NCBI GenBank assembly: GCA_023391415.1
Contig: JAEWAY010000012.1
Location: 124,001-188,000, forward strand
Direction: 5' to 3'
DNA: 64,000 nt
Source of the DNA: Bacteroidota bacterium
GTDB lineage: Bacteria > Bacteroidota > Bacteroidia > Cytophagales > Cytophagaceae
How positions within the stretch are numbered: position 1 is the first letter of the stretch; every line of letters starts with the position of its first letter. The position numbers and the translations under genes were made by a program. Positions 20,001-27,440 of this stretch are shown here, one piece after another. The notes beneath the pieces are model-generated. The model ran no database searches. It had not been told where the DNA came from and saw only the letters and a program-made list of their open reading frames with translations.

Positions 20001-20226
20001 CATATTGGGCGTGTTGCCGCTGGCTATGGCTTCCGGAGCCGGAGCTGTGGCCCGGCAGACTATCGGCTGGACTGTAATAGGCGGTATGCTCGCGGCTACT
20101 TTTCTCGCCATATTTGCAGTGCCGGTGCTGTTCGTGGTTATTACAAAGTACGCTTATGGAAAGAAAAAACTGGCGGAACTTAAGGAACGTTACGATCCTG
20201 GTCAGCATAACCTGAGCCAGTTTTAA
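17047..20226 (+). CDS. RND multidrug efflux permease (HAE1 type)
   Basis: 1059 aa proton-driven inner-membrane transporter of the AcrB family. It opens MISDIFIRRPVTSIVISILL and has the two halves expected: transmembrane helix 1, a large periplasmic porter loop, helices 2-6, then the repeat. Proton-relay aspartates are in GIVVDDAIVVVEAAQHYI (helix 4). Other landmarks are RVPGVGDITALGQDFSMRVW, the FIPTEDEGRLFISVELP stretch, and the final FAVPVLFVVITKYAYG. Length matches the family (1030-1070). It is the last gene of the tetR-tolC-adaptor-pump operon and is followed by a terminator. Substrates are probably hydrophobic drugs, bile salts or detergents; heavy-metal pumps of the CzcA class have different helix-4 motifs. 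Confidence 0.95.
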   Translation: MISDIFIRRPVTSIVISILLLLVGGIAMINLPVTQYPNISPPVVSVTGLMTGADALTVEQTIATPVETQVNGTPGMAYMSSNSTSTGQMALNVTFELGTDVDIATLDVQNRVSIAEPRLPEEVKRLGLIVRKRNPSVMMVVAMYSPKGTHNVNYLDNYTNIFVRDALLRVPGVGDITALGQDFSMRVWLKPDILAKLGMSSREVTAAIQEQNIQVSAGTVGAKPQSAGQAFEYSITVDSRLKSKEEFENIIIRANPADGTVTYLKDVARIELGRFDYSRYTTVNGKEASIMLIYQAPGSNAVETADGIYNAMAELKKAFPADVDYVVSFESVSVVEKSISEVVKTLAEALLLVILVVFLFLQSWRATLIPILAIPVSIIGTFIFFVPLDFTINTLTLFGFVLAIGIVVDDAIVVVEAAQHYIDHEKLPPREATRKAMKDITAPVIAIALILAAVFIPVGFIPGIVGRLYQQFAITIAISVLLSAFVALTLTPALCSIMLRPMNLDKNSKGINRFFYLFNRWFARTTAGYAIWVKKCIRATPLVLIFLILIYAGTFGMFTMKPTAFIPTEDEGRLFISVELPQAASSARTQAILDQMSETLADVPGMRNYTAIGGMNVINFSTKSNSGAFFVQLQPWESRKEKSQQLYGLMDELKKRFSDINEANIVIVPPPAIPGLGQTGGFSFMVEQREGGGDIKEFESVVQRFVAAVNARPEIGSAYTFFTAQNPGYHIDVDREKAKKMGVAISDIYNTMSSFMGSQYINDFTMYGRNFRVVAQADTPFRGDIRDLEQYYVMNRMGEPIPLSALTTYTVVESAPVISHYNLFRSAEVNGSASQGYSSGQALQALEEVAAQVLPAGYGYDFSGLSREEKKAGNSTIIIFTLSIVFVLLLLAALYESWSVPFSVLLAVPLGAFGAIIALTCLPSLSNNVYAQIGLITLIGLAAKNAILIVEFAKERVDIGMDLITATIEAVKLRLRPIIMTSLAFILGVLPLAMASGAGAVARQTIGWTVIGGMLAATFLAIFAVPVLFVVITKYAYGKKKLAELKERYDPGQHNLSQF

Positions 20227-20270
20227 TCCGAGCTTCAGGTAGAAAATCGCCATCCGAGAAAGTCTGTGGA

Positions 20271-20313
20271 AACAAAAAATCCCCGTATCATGAGTATTCG
20301 GGGATTTTTTGTT
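20271..20313. terminator. Terminator after the RND operon
   Basis: Inverted repeat AACAAAAAATCCCC (20271-20284) and GGGGATTTTTTGTT (20300-20313) with a 15-base loop. A/T-tracts on both sides allow it to work in both directions for the convergent small gene. Confidence 0.85.
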
Positions 20314-20362
20314 GGTGGGTGAAGCGGATAGATGACTCTAAACCCGCTTGTTCGTTCCCGCC

Positions 20363-20743
20363 TCATATCATTTTAACATCGGCTTGGTTATAATCGTTTT
20401 CCTTACGTTTTTCCGGCGCGTTAAGCTGGATCTCGGAAGGACCGTCCTTGATTTTCTTATTCTGGTTGTCTAAGGACTCTACTTTTCTATTCTTATCCGT
20501 TTCCTTTTCTCTCAAAGTTCGCTCGTCGTTTCGTGGATTGTCGCCTGGATTTTCTTCCGGCGCGGCCTCTCCCAGCGTATCTTCAGGGGCTACAAAACAG
20601 GTTATGGTATTCGCGTCGGTCAGGAAACATACCATATCGCTTTCGTCCATTTCCTGAGGCGGTGTCTGTAAGTTTTCATCCTGAGCCATGGCTATTGTGG
20701 AGAATCCCAGAAACGCCATTACAATAACAATATATTTTCCCAT
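20363..20743 (-). CDS. Small exported hydrophilic protein, 126 aa
   Basis: Unrecognised family. The ATG at 20743 gives a clean signal peptide (MGKYIVIVMAFLGFSTIAMA, cleavage before QDEN). The mature protein is short, highly charged and low in hydrophobic residues, with two cysteines (VCFLTDANTITCFVAP) that could form one disulphide, followed by a disordered Glu/Lys/Asn-rich tail. A longer start at 20770 would put a polar extension ahead of the signal and is less likely. Convergent with the RND operon, divergent from the Ogt gene. Likely periplasmic or surface; no function can be assigned. Confidence 0.6.
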   Translation of the reverse strand: MGKYIVIVMAFLGFSTIAMAQDENLQTPPQEMDESDMVCFLTDANTITCFVAPEDTLGEAAPEENPGDNPRNDERTLREKETDKNRKVESLDNQNKKIKDGPSEIQLNAPEKRKENDYNQADVKMI

Positions 20744-20921
20744 ACCATCATATTTACCAACCACACTCACTTTGTAAACTTAACCCCGTATTTTTTCAAA
20801 AAGTTATGAATATGAAAAATAATCTTGTAAATAGTAGCGCCGGCCTGGCTATTTATCAATTTCCGGCAAGTTTCATTTTTTTGAAAAATACCGAATTTCT
20901 GATCATCAAAAGTATAAGTCA

Positions 20922-21569
20922 ATGAGAAGCCCATTCAATAAAATAAGTGAGCTGCTGGAAGACCCTTTCTTTGAAGCGAATCTTTTAGGAAAGGTGGCCA
21001 TCAGACAACGTGTTTGTTCTCCGGATAAGTATCCGGACAGGGCGTTCGCTTTACATTTTGAGGATTGGCGCGTGGAAGACGACAGTCTTATTGTTCAGTA
21101 CTCTTTCGCGGATTCGGTTATCGGAGAGCTCCTGGTCGCTACTACTCCAAAGGGTGTTTGCTACCTGGGCTTTGTCAATGAGAGCCGCGTGACGGCGCTG
21201 AATGACTTGCGCCGCCGTTTTTCTTATCAAAAACTTGAAGAAATAGAAAGCGCGTCGTCGCGATCAGTCGTCGCTTTTTGTAATGGCTACCGCGATCAGG
21301 CTATTACCCTTCATTTGAAAGGGACCGCTTTCCAATTGGATATCTGGAAAAAGCTGGTTCGTATTCCCGAAGGGAAAGTAGCGACATACGCGTCTCTTGG
21401 TCCCAATTCCAAAGCGGCCCGGGCTGTCGGCTCGGCGGTGGGCGACAATCCGGTCTTTTATATTATCCCATGTCACAGAGTGGTACGCGGTGACGGTAGC
21501 TTTCAGGGATATTTTTGGGGTACGGAACTGAAAAGAAAACTACTTGCCTGGGAGTTTCAAACACTTTAG
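20922..21569 (+). CDS. ogt: Methylated-DNA-[protein]-cysteine S-methyltransferase (Ogt/Ada C-terminal type)
   Basis: 215 aa suicide DNA repair protein that transfers the alkyl group from O6-alkylguanine to its own cysteine. The active-site motif IIPCHRVVRGDG is intact (acceptor Cys184), preceded by the DNA-binding region with GTAFQLDIWKKLVRIPEGKV, TYASLG and the arginine finger in AARAVGSAV (Arg167). The first 60 residues are a divergent N-terminal segment, as in Bacteroidota proteins annotated as Ada-like. No AraC-type DNA-binding domain or Cys cluster of full-length Ada is present, so it is a repair enzyme rather than the adaptive-response regulator. Monocistronic. Confidence 0.92.
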   Translation: MRSPFNKISELLEDPFFEANLLGKVAIRQRVCSPDKYPDRAFALHFEDWRVEDDSLIVQYSFADSVIGELLVATTPKGVCYLGFVNESRVTALNDLRRRFSYQKLEEIESASSRSVVAFCNGYRDQAITLHLKGTAFQLDIWKKLVRIPEGKVATYASLGPNSKAARAVGSAVGDNPVFYIIPCHRVVRGDGSFQGYFWGTELKRKLLAWEFQTL

Positions 21570-21694
21570 GTTCGGCGAGAGCCTCTAATTGGTTTGCGAT
21601 CATCACGTAAAATATTAAGCTTGTCGTTTTAAAGCATATTTATTGTTAGCGACCAGAGCGACCAGTTGTCCCGGTTTATCTTAAACCGGCGATT

Positions 21695-23491
21695 TTATTT
21701 CATTTCTCCCGGTTTTTCACCCTTGATTTCAATATATCTTGTCGAGGCGAGCTCTACCTTCGCTTCCGCGAACACCGTCTGGATATTGCGGATCAGATCG
21801 GATTTGATCTGGTACATATTATCCGGGGCGAAGGTATAGGCGTTGAGTTCGTAAATCGCGTACGCTTCTTCCAGCGATAGCTGAAAGACATAGGGATGGG
21901 GAGATTCGGCTACGTCCTGGGTACGCAGGGCGGCGTGTATCAGCAACGACTCGATCAGGGTATGGGAGTAATCGTAGCGTATCCTGACATGGGCGCCGAT
22001 GGTGAGCCCCGCCCGTTTGCCAAGCGAAGAGTAGTTGACGGTATGGCCGCTTAATATAGCAGAGTTGGGTACGGATACATCTTCATTGTTGATGGTGCGC
22101 AGGCGCGTGACCAACGCGTTTTTTTCGATTACTACGCCAGTGATATCTCCCGTCTTGATCCAGTCTCCGGACTGAAACGGGCGCATGTAGGTAATGACCA
22201 GTCCGGCCACGGCGTTGGATACGGCTGAGGATGAGCCGATGGAAATAAGGATACCCAGGAATACGGACATGCCCTTGAACGCGTCGGAACCGGAACCAGG
22301 CAGATAGGGAAAGATAATGACCAGTGTAAGCATGAGCAGGAGAAAACGTACCAGAGCATAGGTAGGCCCGGCCCATTCTTTATGAAATCCGTTGATCGAC
22401 AGGGCTCCCCGCTCGATCTCGGTGGCGAAGAAGCGGAAGAGCCGGATGGTATAACGCGCGAGTACCAGAATCAGGCCGATGGTGATCAGATTGGGCAGAT
22501 ACTGGGCGATGGAGAATATGATCAGCCTCAGAGGATCCCAAAACCACTCGCGGATAAGACCCGCCCATTTCAGCGTCGAAGGAAATATGCTGAAGGCTAA
22601 TGGCATAGCCATGAAAAACAGCATCAGAAAGGCGAGTATCCGCAGCAGATCCAGCAGCCGGATCATAAATATGGAAATATGCTCCCGCTTGATCAGCTCG
22701 TAGTTACGTATCCGCACTCCGGCCAAAAAACGATTTTCTTTTGTTTCCACCAGATTCTTGACGTAGCCGAACAGGCGATTGATAAGTACAACAAGGGCGA
22801 TGACAATCAGGAGGATCAGACTCAGCTCCCCTACTCGTATGAGGTTGTTTTTAAGGCTGTTTTCGCTCCTGTATTTCGCTATAATCGTTCGTAACGCGTC
22901 TCTGTGCTCTACCGCGAGACTATCGATATCCTTGTCCGCCCAAATCCCGTCGGCGGTACTGATTCCCGATATGGTTTGCTCCTGGTACTGGATAGTAATG
23001 AGATTGTGGGTTTTCCGGATTTGTATGGAATCGGGATAAAAAAATGGTATTTCGTACAGATAGCGTATTTTTTTCTCGACATCGGCTACCCGTTCCTTCA
23101 CCTGATAGGGCCCCAGCGAGGTATGGATGTAAAAAAGCGTATCCCGGTAGAAAACGACAGGCTCTCCTTTCGTCTTGGCTTTGAGCTGTTCTATTTCCGC
23201 TTTTTGCTGTAACCAGACCGAGTCGACCGGAGCGGACGCCGAGCGCAATTCGATTTTTCTGGTTTCCATCAGCAGTTTAAGCTCCTGCGTGAGCAGGTCG
23301 ATCTTGAGTGAATCTTTGACCCGCAGGCTGTGGACTTCCGACAGGCGGCGCTCCAGGGCGTTTACGACGCTGTCCCGTTCCGACGAGTCCGTCCCCGCGT
23401 TTCCCGGCAGGGACAGACCGCATACCAGTACAGCCAGCGCGGCCAGTCGATAAATCATGGAAAGAAAAAAATCGAGAGTCGATGAATTCAT
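21695..23491 (-). CDS. MscS family mechanosensitive ion channel
   Basis: 598 aa inner-membrane channel. It has an N-terminal signal segment, then a 180-residue periplasmic region with coiled-coil character (for example DSVVNALERRLSEVHSLRVK), four to five transmembrane helices, and the MscS core: FLGILISIGSSSAVSNAVAG, the pore helix, followed by YMRPFQSGDWIKTGDITGVV and NNEDVSVPNSAILSGHTVNY. The C-terminal alpha/beta domain ends with EIKGEKPGEMK. It is larger than E. coli MscS (286 aa) because of the periplasmic extension and extra helices. It should open under hypo-osmotic stress. A second ATG at 23458 would start directly at the hydrophobic signal (MIYRLAALAVLVCG) and is a valid alternative. 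Monocistronic. Confidence 0.9.
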   Translation of the reverse strand: MNSSTLDFFLSMIYRLAALAVLVCGLSLPGNAGTDSSERDSVVNALERRLSEVHSLRVKDSLKIDLLTQELKLLMETRKIELRSASAPVDSVWLQQKAEIEQLKAKTKGEPVVFYRDTLFYIHTSLGPYQVKERVADVEKKIRYLYEIPFFYPDSIQIRKTHNLITIQYQEQTISGISTADGIWADKDIDSLAVEHRDALRTIIAKYRSENSLKNNLIRVGELSLILLIVIALVVLINRLFGYVKNLVETKENRFLAGVRIRNYELIKREHISIFMIRLLDLLRILAFLMLFFMAMPLAFSIFPSTLKWAGLIREWFWDPLRLIIFSIAQYLPNLITIGLILVLARYTIRLFRFFATEIERGALSINGFHKEWAGPTYALVRFLLLMLTLVIIFPYLPGSGSDAFKGMSVFLGILISIGSSSAVSNAVAGLVITYMRPFQSGDWIKTGDITGVVIEKNALVTRLRTINNEDVSVPNSAILSGHTVNYSSLGKRAGLTIGAHVRIRYDYSHTLIESLLIHAALRTQDVAESPHPYVFQLSLEEAYAIYELNAYTFAPDNMYQIKSDLIRNIQTVFAEAKVELASTRYIEIKGEKPGEMK

Positions 23492-23623
23492 ACCTCAAGC
23501 AACAATTAAAAGAATACGAAAGACACGTTGGCTTTAACGCCAGGCGTAGGCCATGAGCGGTAAATTACATATATTCTTTTAATCATGCTAAAACAATCGC
23601 TCCCGGTCATCCCGATCAATCTC

Positions 23624-23977
23624 TTACTCGTCGATTCCGGAAAAAATATAGAGCCAGACAAGGCGCGCCAGGCGAAAGTTTAGAGGTGACAACACAAGGA
23701 TTACCGCGACAATCGCCGCCAGGTTGCTCAGATCGTACATTCCGGTTCCAAGCAGGCGACAAACGAAATAGGTGATAAAGGCTTCAGCCGTCGCCAGGGC
23801 GTAACTCACATACATGGCTCCCCAGAAGAATCCCGGCTCCCGGGCAAAACGCGCCTGACAGCGGGGGCAGTCGTTGTGCATCTTGCCCGGAACCAGACTC
23901 AGCAGGTTGGAGTTGGCGAATACGCTGCCTTTATGGCAGTACGGGCAGCGGTTGCGAAGTATTTTTAGTAGAAACAT
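23624..23977 (-). CDS. DUF983 family small membrane protein
   Basis: 117 aa. The N-terminus has two zinc-ribbon-like pairs, CPYCHKGSVF and CPRCQARF (Cys-x2-Cys twice), followed by FFWGAMYVSYALATAEAFIT and a second hydrophobic segment, the layout of the DUF983 family. Family members are widespread in Bacteroidota and alphaproteobacteria, sometimes near cytochrome oxidase genes; their role is unknown. This copy lies divergent from the cytochrome oxidase biogenesis cluster that starts about 200 bases to the right, which fits that association but does not prove it. Confidence 0.85.
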   Translation of the reverse strand: MFLLKILRNRCPYCHKGSVFANSNLLSLVPGKMHNDCPRCQARFAREPGFFWGAMYVSYALATAEAFITYFVCRLLGTGMYDLSNLAAIVAVILVLSPLNFRLARLVWLYIFSGIDE

Positions 23978-24163
23978 AAGCGTGTGTTTTGGTTATTTAT
24001 ACAACATTAAAAGTACTTATATTCATTCGGATAACTGAATAAGTTTTGTAGCCAATTACCGGACGAATCGGACATGGAGTTTTTTATTTTTGGGAATAAC
24101 GACTCCACGCGAGGCGGTTGGTAAACTTTTTACCAAACAAGTGGATTTTGACGATTTCCCCAT

Positions 24164-24171
24164 TAACTTTG
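24164..24171 (+). promoter_or_regulatory. Bacteroidota -7 promoter box
   Basis: TAACTTTG matches the TAnnTTTG consensus exactly and lies five bases before the GTG start at 24176. No TTTG sits at the ideal -33 distance. Transcription would begin about seven bases after the box, essentially at the start codon, so the mRNA may be leaderless. Confidence 0.4.
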
Positions 24172-24175
24172 AAGC

Positions 24176-24559
24176 GTGAGAGCTATCGTCCCATACAGCG
24201 TATACCAGCCACTGATCCTGATGATGGTGTATCTGTCCGGTTTTTCAAAGCTTTGTCTTCCGTATCTTGACTACGCTGTAAACCATGACTATATCGTGGC
24301 TAATTTATGCGAAAACAAAAAAAACAGCGCTCTTTGCCATGGTGTATGCTATCTGAACAAGGAATTAAAAAGAGCCGCTGAAAACGAAGAAGGTCGTGAC
24401 GCGACACTGATCGTCGCGCAGGCGGAAATAGCGGATGATATTCAGGAAATTGTCTTCACGATTCCGTACCGCTATCAAGACGCCCGATTATACCCTCCGG
24501 CGAGCGCTCACTGGCAAGCTGTTGTAATGGAGTACCTTGCTCCGCCTCCCAGATCCTGA
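24176..24559 (+). CDS. Small membrane-anchored protein with C-x4-C-x9-C-x3-C pattern (oxidase-cluster protein)
   Basis: 127 aa from a GTG. It has one N-terminal hydrophobic segment (LILMMVYLSGFSKLCLPYLDY), then YIVANLCENKKN-SALCHGVCYLNKELKRA: a set of cysteines (C..N..C.G.CYL) that I recognise from a common but unnamed Bacteroidota family found near SCO and cytochrome genes. The cysteine arrangement suggests metal, perhaps copper, binding. It precedes a lipoprotein gene, SCO and a cytochrome c on the same strand. An alternative start at 24221 would cut into the hydrophobic segment and is less likely. Function is inferred from context only. Confidence 0.65.
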   Translation: MRAIVPYSVYQPLILMMVYLSGFSKLCLPYLDYAVNHDYIVANLCENKKNSALCHGVCYLNKELKRAAENEEGRDATLIVAQAEIADDIQEIVFTIPYRYQDARLYPPASAHWQAVVMEYLAPPPRS

Positions 24560-24673
24560 AAAAGCGTTTAGATCCTCTTTATTTCCGATCTGTTCGGAAA
24601 CGCGCGCCAGTCGGCTTGTACACGGGCCCCGCGTATATAAAATCATGTCTTACTTTAACAATACTTTTTAAAT

Positions 24674-25120
24674 ATGTCTGATGTTGGTATACTAAATAAA
24701 AAAACTTTTCACGCGATTCGTCTGCTGGTAGCCATGGCGCTGCTGGGTCTTGTGACCGGCTGTTCGGATTCGGCGACACTCGAAAAAGACCGTGAAGCTC
24801 TGATGGATTTGCATGACACGGAAATGGCCAGAATGGGTGAAATATTTACCTTGAAAGAAAAGCTCACCTTCTTGGCGGATAGTCTTACTTCCGATGAGGA
24901 TAAAGCCATACTAGGCGAGCGAATCGATCGTTTGCAGGAAGCCAACGAAGCGATGATGCAATGGATGCGGGATTATCGGGAGCCATCCGCGGATATGCCG
25001 GCGGAAGAGCAAAAAGCCTATTTCTCGGAGGAAATGGAAAAAATGAAAATAGTAGAACGTTTGATCGCGGGGAGCATTGATTCAGCGCGTGTGGTACTAA
25101 ATAATTATCAATCCCGATGA
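24674..25120 (+). CDS. Lipoprotein with coiled-coil, upstream of SCO
   Basis: 148 aa. Hydrophobic signal LLVAMALLGLVTGC ends in a lipobox with Cys30. The mature part is helical and charged, with heptad-like segments (DTEMARMGEIFTLKEKLTFL, AILGERIDRLQEANEAMMQW), and several Met residues (MMQWMRDY, MEKMKIV) that might interact with copper. The stop codon overlaps the ATG of the SCO gene (ATGA), so it is translated together with it. Similar lipoproteins occur in the same position in other Bacteroidota; their role is unknown and I infer a link to copper handling for the oxidase. Confidence 0.75.
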   Translation: MSDVGILNKKTFHAIRLLVAMALLGLVTGCSDSATLEKDREALMDLHDTEMARMGEIFTLKEKLTFLADSLTSDEDKAILGERIDRLQEANEAMMQWMRDYREPSADMPAEEQKAYFSEEMEKMKIVERLIAGSIDSARVVLNNYQSR

Positions 25121-25746
25121 AAATTCATAACTTATTGTTAATATACTTGTTGATGGCTTTGTTTGGTTGTCAGCAACCCGAGAAAACGCTCCCTGTTATG
25201 GGGCCGAGGATACCGATTCAAAAAGAAGTGGATGGTCGGTCCGTCATTGATACGCTTTATCACAAGGTACCGGACTTCCGCTTTACGGATCAGAATGGGC
25301 AGGCGGTGACCGCCGCTACTTTTGAGGGTAAAATATATATCGCCGACTTCTTTTTTACCAGTTGTCCTACCATATGTCCGGTCATGAAAAAGAACCTGCT
25401 CAAAGTGTATGAAATCTATAAGGATAGCGCGAACGTGTCTATTTTGTCGCATACTATCGATCCCAGGCACGATTCGGTAGAAGTGCTCAGAGACTACGCG
25501 GAGCGGCTGGACGCGCGGACACCCGGCTGGTATTTCGTAACCGGCGATCAGGACAGTATATTCAGTATCGCCCGGCAGTACATGGTGAGCGCGTTGGAAG
25601 ACAAGGACGCGCCTGGCGGATACGCGCATAGTGGCGCGCTGGCGCTGATGGACAAGGAGCGACGGATACGCGGATACTATGACGGCACGGAGGAAGAAGC
25701 GACCAAAAGACTCATACGGGATATAAGAACTCTTTTGAATGAATAG
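25117..25746 (+). CDS. SCO1/SenC family copper chaperone
   Basis: 209 aa lipoprotein (LLIYLLMALFGC, Cys18) with a thioredoxin-like fold. The copper-binding motif is intact: FTSCPTICPVMKKN (Cys83, Cys87) with the distal His171 in GGYAHSGALALMDKE. SCO proteins deliver copper to the CuA site of cytochrome oxidase or act as thiol reductants in that assembly. It overlaps the upstream lipoprotein by four bases and the downstream cytochrome c by eight, so the three genes form a tightly coupled operon. The oxidase subunits themselves are not in the window. Confidence 0.92.
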   Translation: MKIHNLLLIYLLMALFGCQQPEKTLPVMGPRIPIQKEVDGRSVIDTLYHKVPDFRFTDQNGQAVTAATFEGKIYIADFFFTSCPTICPVMKKNLLKVYEIYKDSANVSILSHTIDPRHDSVEVLRDYAERLDARTPGWYFVTGDQDSIFSIARQYMVSALEDKDAPGGYAHSGALALMDKERRIRGYYDGTEEEATKRLIRDIRTLLNE

Positions 25747-26125
25747 AATCGCGTTTTCCCTATTGTTTGGCGGCCTGGTATTGGCCGGATGCGTCGATGG
25801 GCCCAGCGCCAAGAAGACGTATGAAATTCGCTGCGCCAATTGCCATGGAAAAGACGGAGAGGGATTGAAAAAACTCATTCCTCCCCTAGCCGATTCCGAT
25901 TATCTGCAAAACAATATGGACAAGCTCGCTTGTATTATCCGAAATGGCATGAAGGAGCCGATCATGGTCAATGGAGACCTGTACATACAGGAAATGCCTC
26001 CTAATCACGACTTGTCCGATATGGACATCGTAAATCTGGTCAACTACATCAACAAACGCTGGGGAAGCCCGGCTACTTCCCAGACACCGGCCCAAACCAG
26101 GAAACAATTGAAAAACTGCGAATAA
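25739..26125 (+). CDS. Class I cytochrome c lipoprotein
   Basis: 128 aa with lipoprotein signal (IAFSLLFGGLVLAGC, Cys18) and a single haem site CANCHGKDGEG; the distal methionine is likely in YIQEMPPNHDLSD, a common motif in small monohaem cytochromes, followed by IVNLVNYINKRWG. Membrane-tethered electron carrier, probably donating to a terminal oxidase. Overlaps the SCO gene by eight bases. A GC-rich imperfect hairpin follows about ten bases after the stop (26133-26176) and may end the operon, though it lacks a clear T-run. Confidence 0.9.
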   Translation: MNRIAFSLLFGGLVLAGCVDGPSAKKTYEIRCANCHGKDGEGLKKLIPPLADSDYLQNNMDKLACIIRNGMKEPIMVNGDLYIQEMPPNHDLSDMDIVNLVNYINKRWGSPATSQTPAQTRKQLKNCE

Positions 26126-26233
26126 CACTTGTAAGGGAGGAGGCTTCGGAAGCTCCTATAGCTTTCCTCCTCTCCTTCATTAAAGTTTAAGCTCAAAAAC
26201 CATCGCTATTCCTTAGTATGGGCAGTTTCTCTT

Positions 26234-26848
26234 TCAATTCTTTGACGCGTCCTTTTTGCACTTTATTAGATAAAAGGGATAGTTTTCATTTACTTCGGAA
26301 ATTTCAAAAAGTCCCGCTTTACCAAACTCCTCTTCTATTGTTTCCCTGTCGTAAAAGAACATTTTTACACCGCCAAACATTTCAAACCTGTCCTTACCGA
26401 TACAAGTTCCTCGCCCGTAGGTCTGAGCCTCTTTTGTGATTGTAGCAAAAACCATGAAGCCATTTTTTGTCAGTTGGTTATAACAGTCGGTAATGAGTTT
26501 TATCCTTTCGTCCTTGTCCAACAAGTGAATCAACGCGTAACAGAATATTCCGTCATACAGTTTGTTGTCAAAAGGCATTTTAGTTACAGAGCCATGATAA
26601 ATTATCCAATCATTTCCGAAGTGGTTTTTAGCTATATCGATCGCGGTTTGGGAAATTTCAATTCCTGTTACTCCGATTCCGCTTTCTCTGAAAAGTTGAG
26701 CGTTTCGCCCATAGCCAATTCCCGGAATCAGAATATTCTTGACATTATTGGCTATAAAAAAATCATTTGTCAATACCGAAGATTTGGCAGGTTCCAATCC
26801 CCACATTTCCCGCTTGTCTTTAAACGCTTCTTCCCAAAACTCTGTCAT
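26234..26848 (-). CDS. SAM-dependent class I methyltransferase
   Basis: 204 aa soluble enzyme. Motif I is IPGIGYGRNAQLFRESG, with the acidic end of strand 2 in GVTGIEISQTAI, motif post-II near SVTKMPFDNKLYDGIFCYAL, and LTKNGFMVFATITKE for the later strands. The N-terminus FWEEAFKDKREMWGLEPA resembles thiopurine/tellurite-type small-molecule methyltransferases. The substrate is unknown. The gene is visibly richer in A/T than the genes on either side and is flanked on its upstream side by a transposase remnant, so it may have been acquired horizontally. The ATG at 26848 is the first in frame. It stands alone and convergent to the cytochrome operon. Confidence 0.85.
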   Translation of the reverse strand: MTEFWEEAFKDKREMWGLEPAKSSVLTNDFFIANNVKNILIPGIGYGRNAQLFRESGIGVTGIEISQTAIDIAKNHFGNDWIIYHGSVTKMPFDNKLYDGIFCYALIHLLDKDERIKLITDCYNQLTKNGFMVFATITKEAQTYGRGTCIGKDRFEMFGGVKMFFYDRETIEEEFGKAGLFEISEVNENYPFYLIKCKKDASKN

Positions 26849-27246
26849 AGTTTCTTAATTTAAACACGACTTTTACTTCTAAAATCTCAGTTAAATCCCC
26901 TGGAATGTCTGTTATAAAACTTCTATCATGTCGCATGACTTAACGCTTTAAAATTGTGTTCACGATGGTTCGGGGCTTTGACACGCTAACCATTCAATCA
27001 GAAAACCATAAACCATACTTCAATTATACAAAAAACTGTCATCAAAGTAGCGCGTGACCTTTTGCAAACCACTGTTATGGGCTTTCAATCATCCGATGTT
27101 TTACCGTATTCTGAGACGCTGAAAAAAATAAAAAGAGGGAAAGAAAAAATCATTTAAACGATTGTCTAAATTTCAGAGGTGATTGATTGGTTTTGTTTTT
27201 GAATAACCTTTAAGAAAGAATTGAAGCTAAAACAATTCTATGAGAG
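26849..27246. other. AT-rich non-coding stretch beside the methyltransferase
   Basis: About 400 bases with no convincing gene. It holds the methyltransferase promoter and probably decayed mobile-element DNA leading into the transposase remnant. No complete terminal inverted repeat or target duplication could be seen. Confidence 0.45.
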
Positions 27247-27399
27247 ATGGGAAAAATCTTTCCCGAACTACATGTTCAGATTATGAATTTTAAGAAATGG
27301 CTTATAGGAGTTCATCGCCATCGCGCCGAGCATTATTTGCAGAAATATCAATCGTGGTTTGGAATAAGTGAAGCCTCTACAAAAAAAAGAAGTCGCTGA
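27247..27399 (+). pseudogene. Remnant of an IS1595 (ISXO2-like) transposase, C-terminal fragment
   Basis: An open stretch of about 50 codons reads MGKIFPELHVQIMNFKKWLI then GVHRHRAEHYLQKYQSWFG. The pattern N-x-K-x-W-L-x-G-x-H-x-x-x-x-x-x-L-Q-x-Y is the conserved end of IS1595-family transposases (usually NLKxWLRGxHHxVSxxHLQxYLDEF). An in-frame TGA lies directly upstream and no catalytic domain is found, so only the tail survives. The fragment runs into the terminator of the neighbouring gene. Confidence 0.6.
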
Positions 27400-27416
27400 C
27401 AGGCGACTTCTTTTTT
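27383..27416. terminator. Terminator of the M3 peptidase gene
   Basis: AAAAAAGAAGTCGC (27383-27396) and GCGACTTCTTTTTT (27403-27416), 14-base perfect stem with a 6-base loop. It ends the leftward peptidase gene and can act in both directions. Confidence 0.85.
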
Positions 27417-27440
27417 ATATTCATGGACTACTTTATAAAG

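Noticed and set aside
26940..27110. Possible integron attC-like site (ATAACAGTGGTTTGC on the minus strand) next to the methyltransferase
   Set aside because: No matching core sites (RYYYAAC and GTTRRRY) with the needed symmetry could be identified and there is no integrase.
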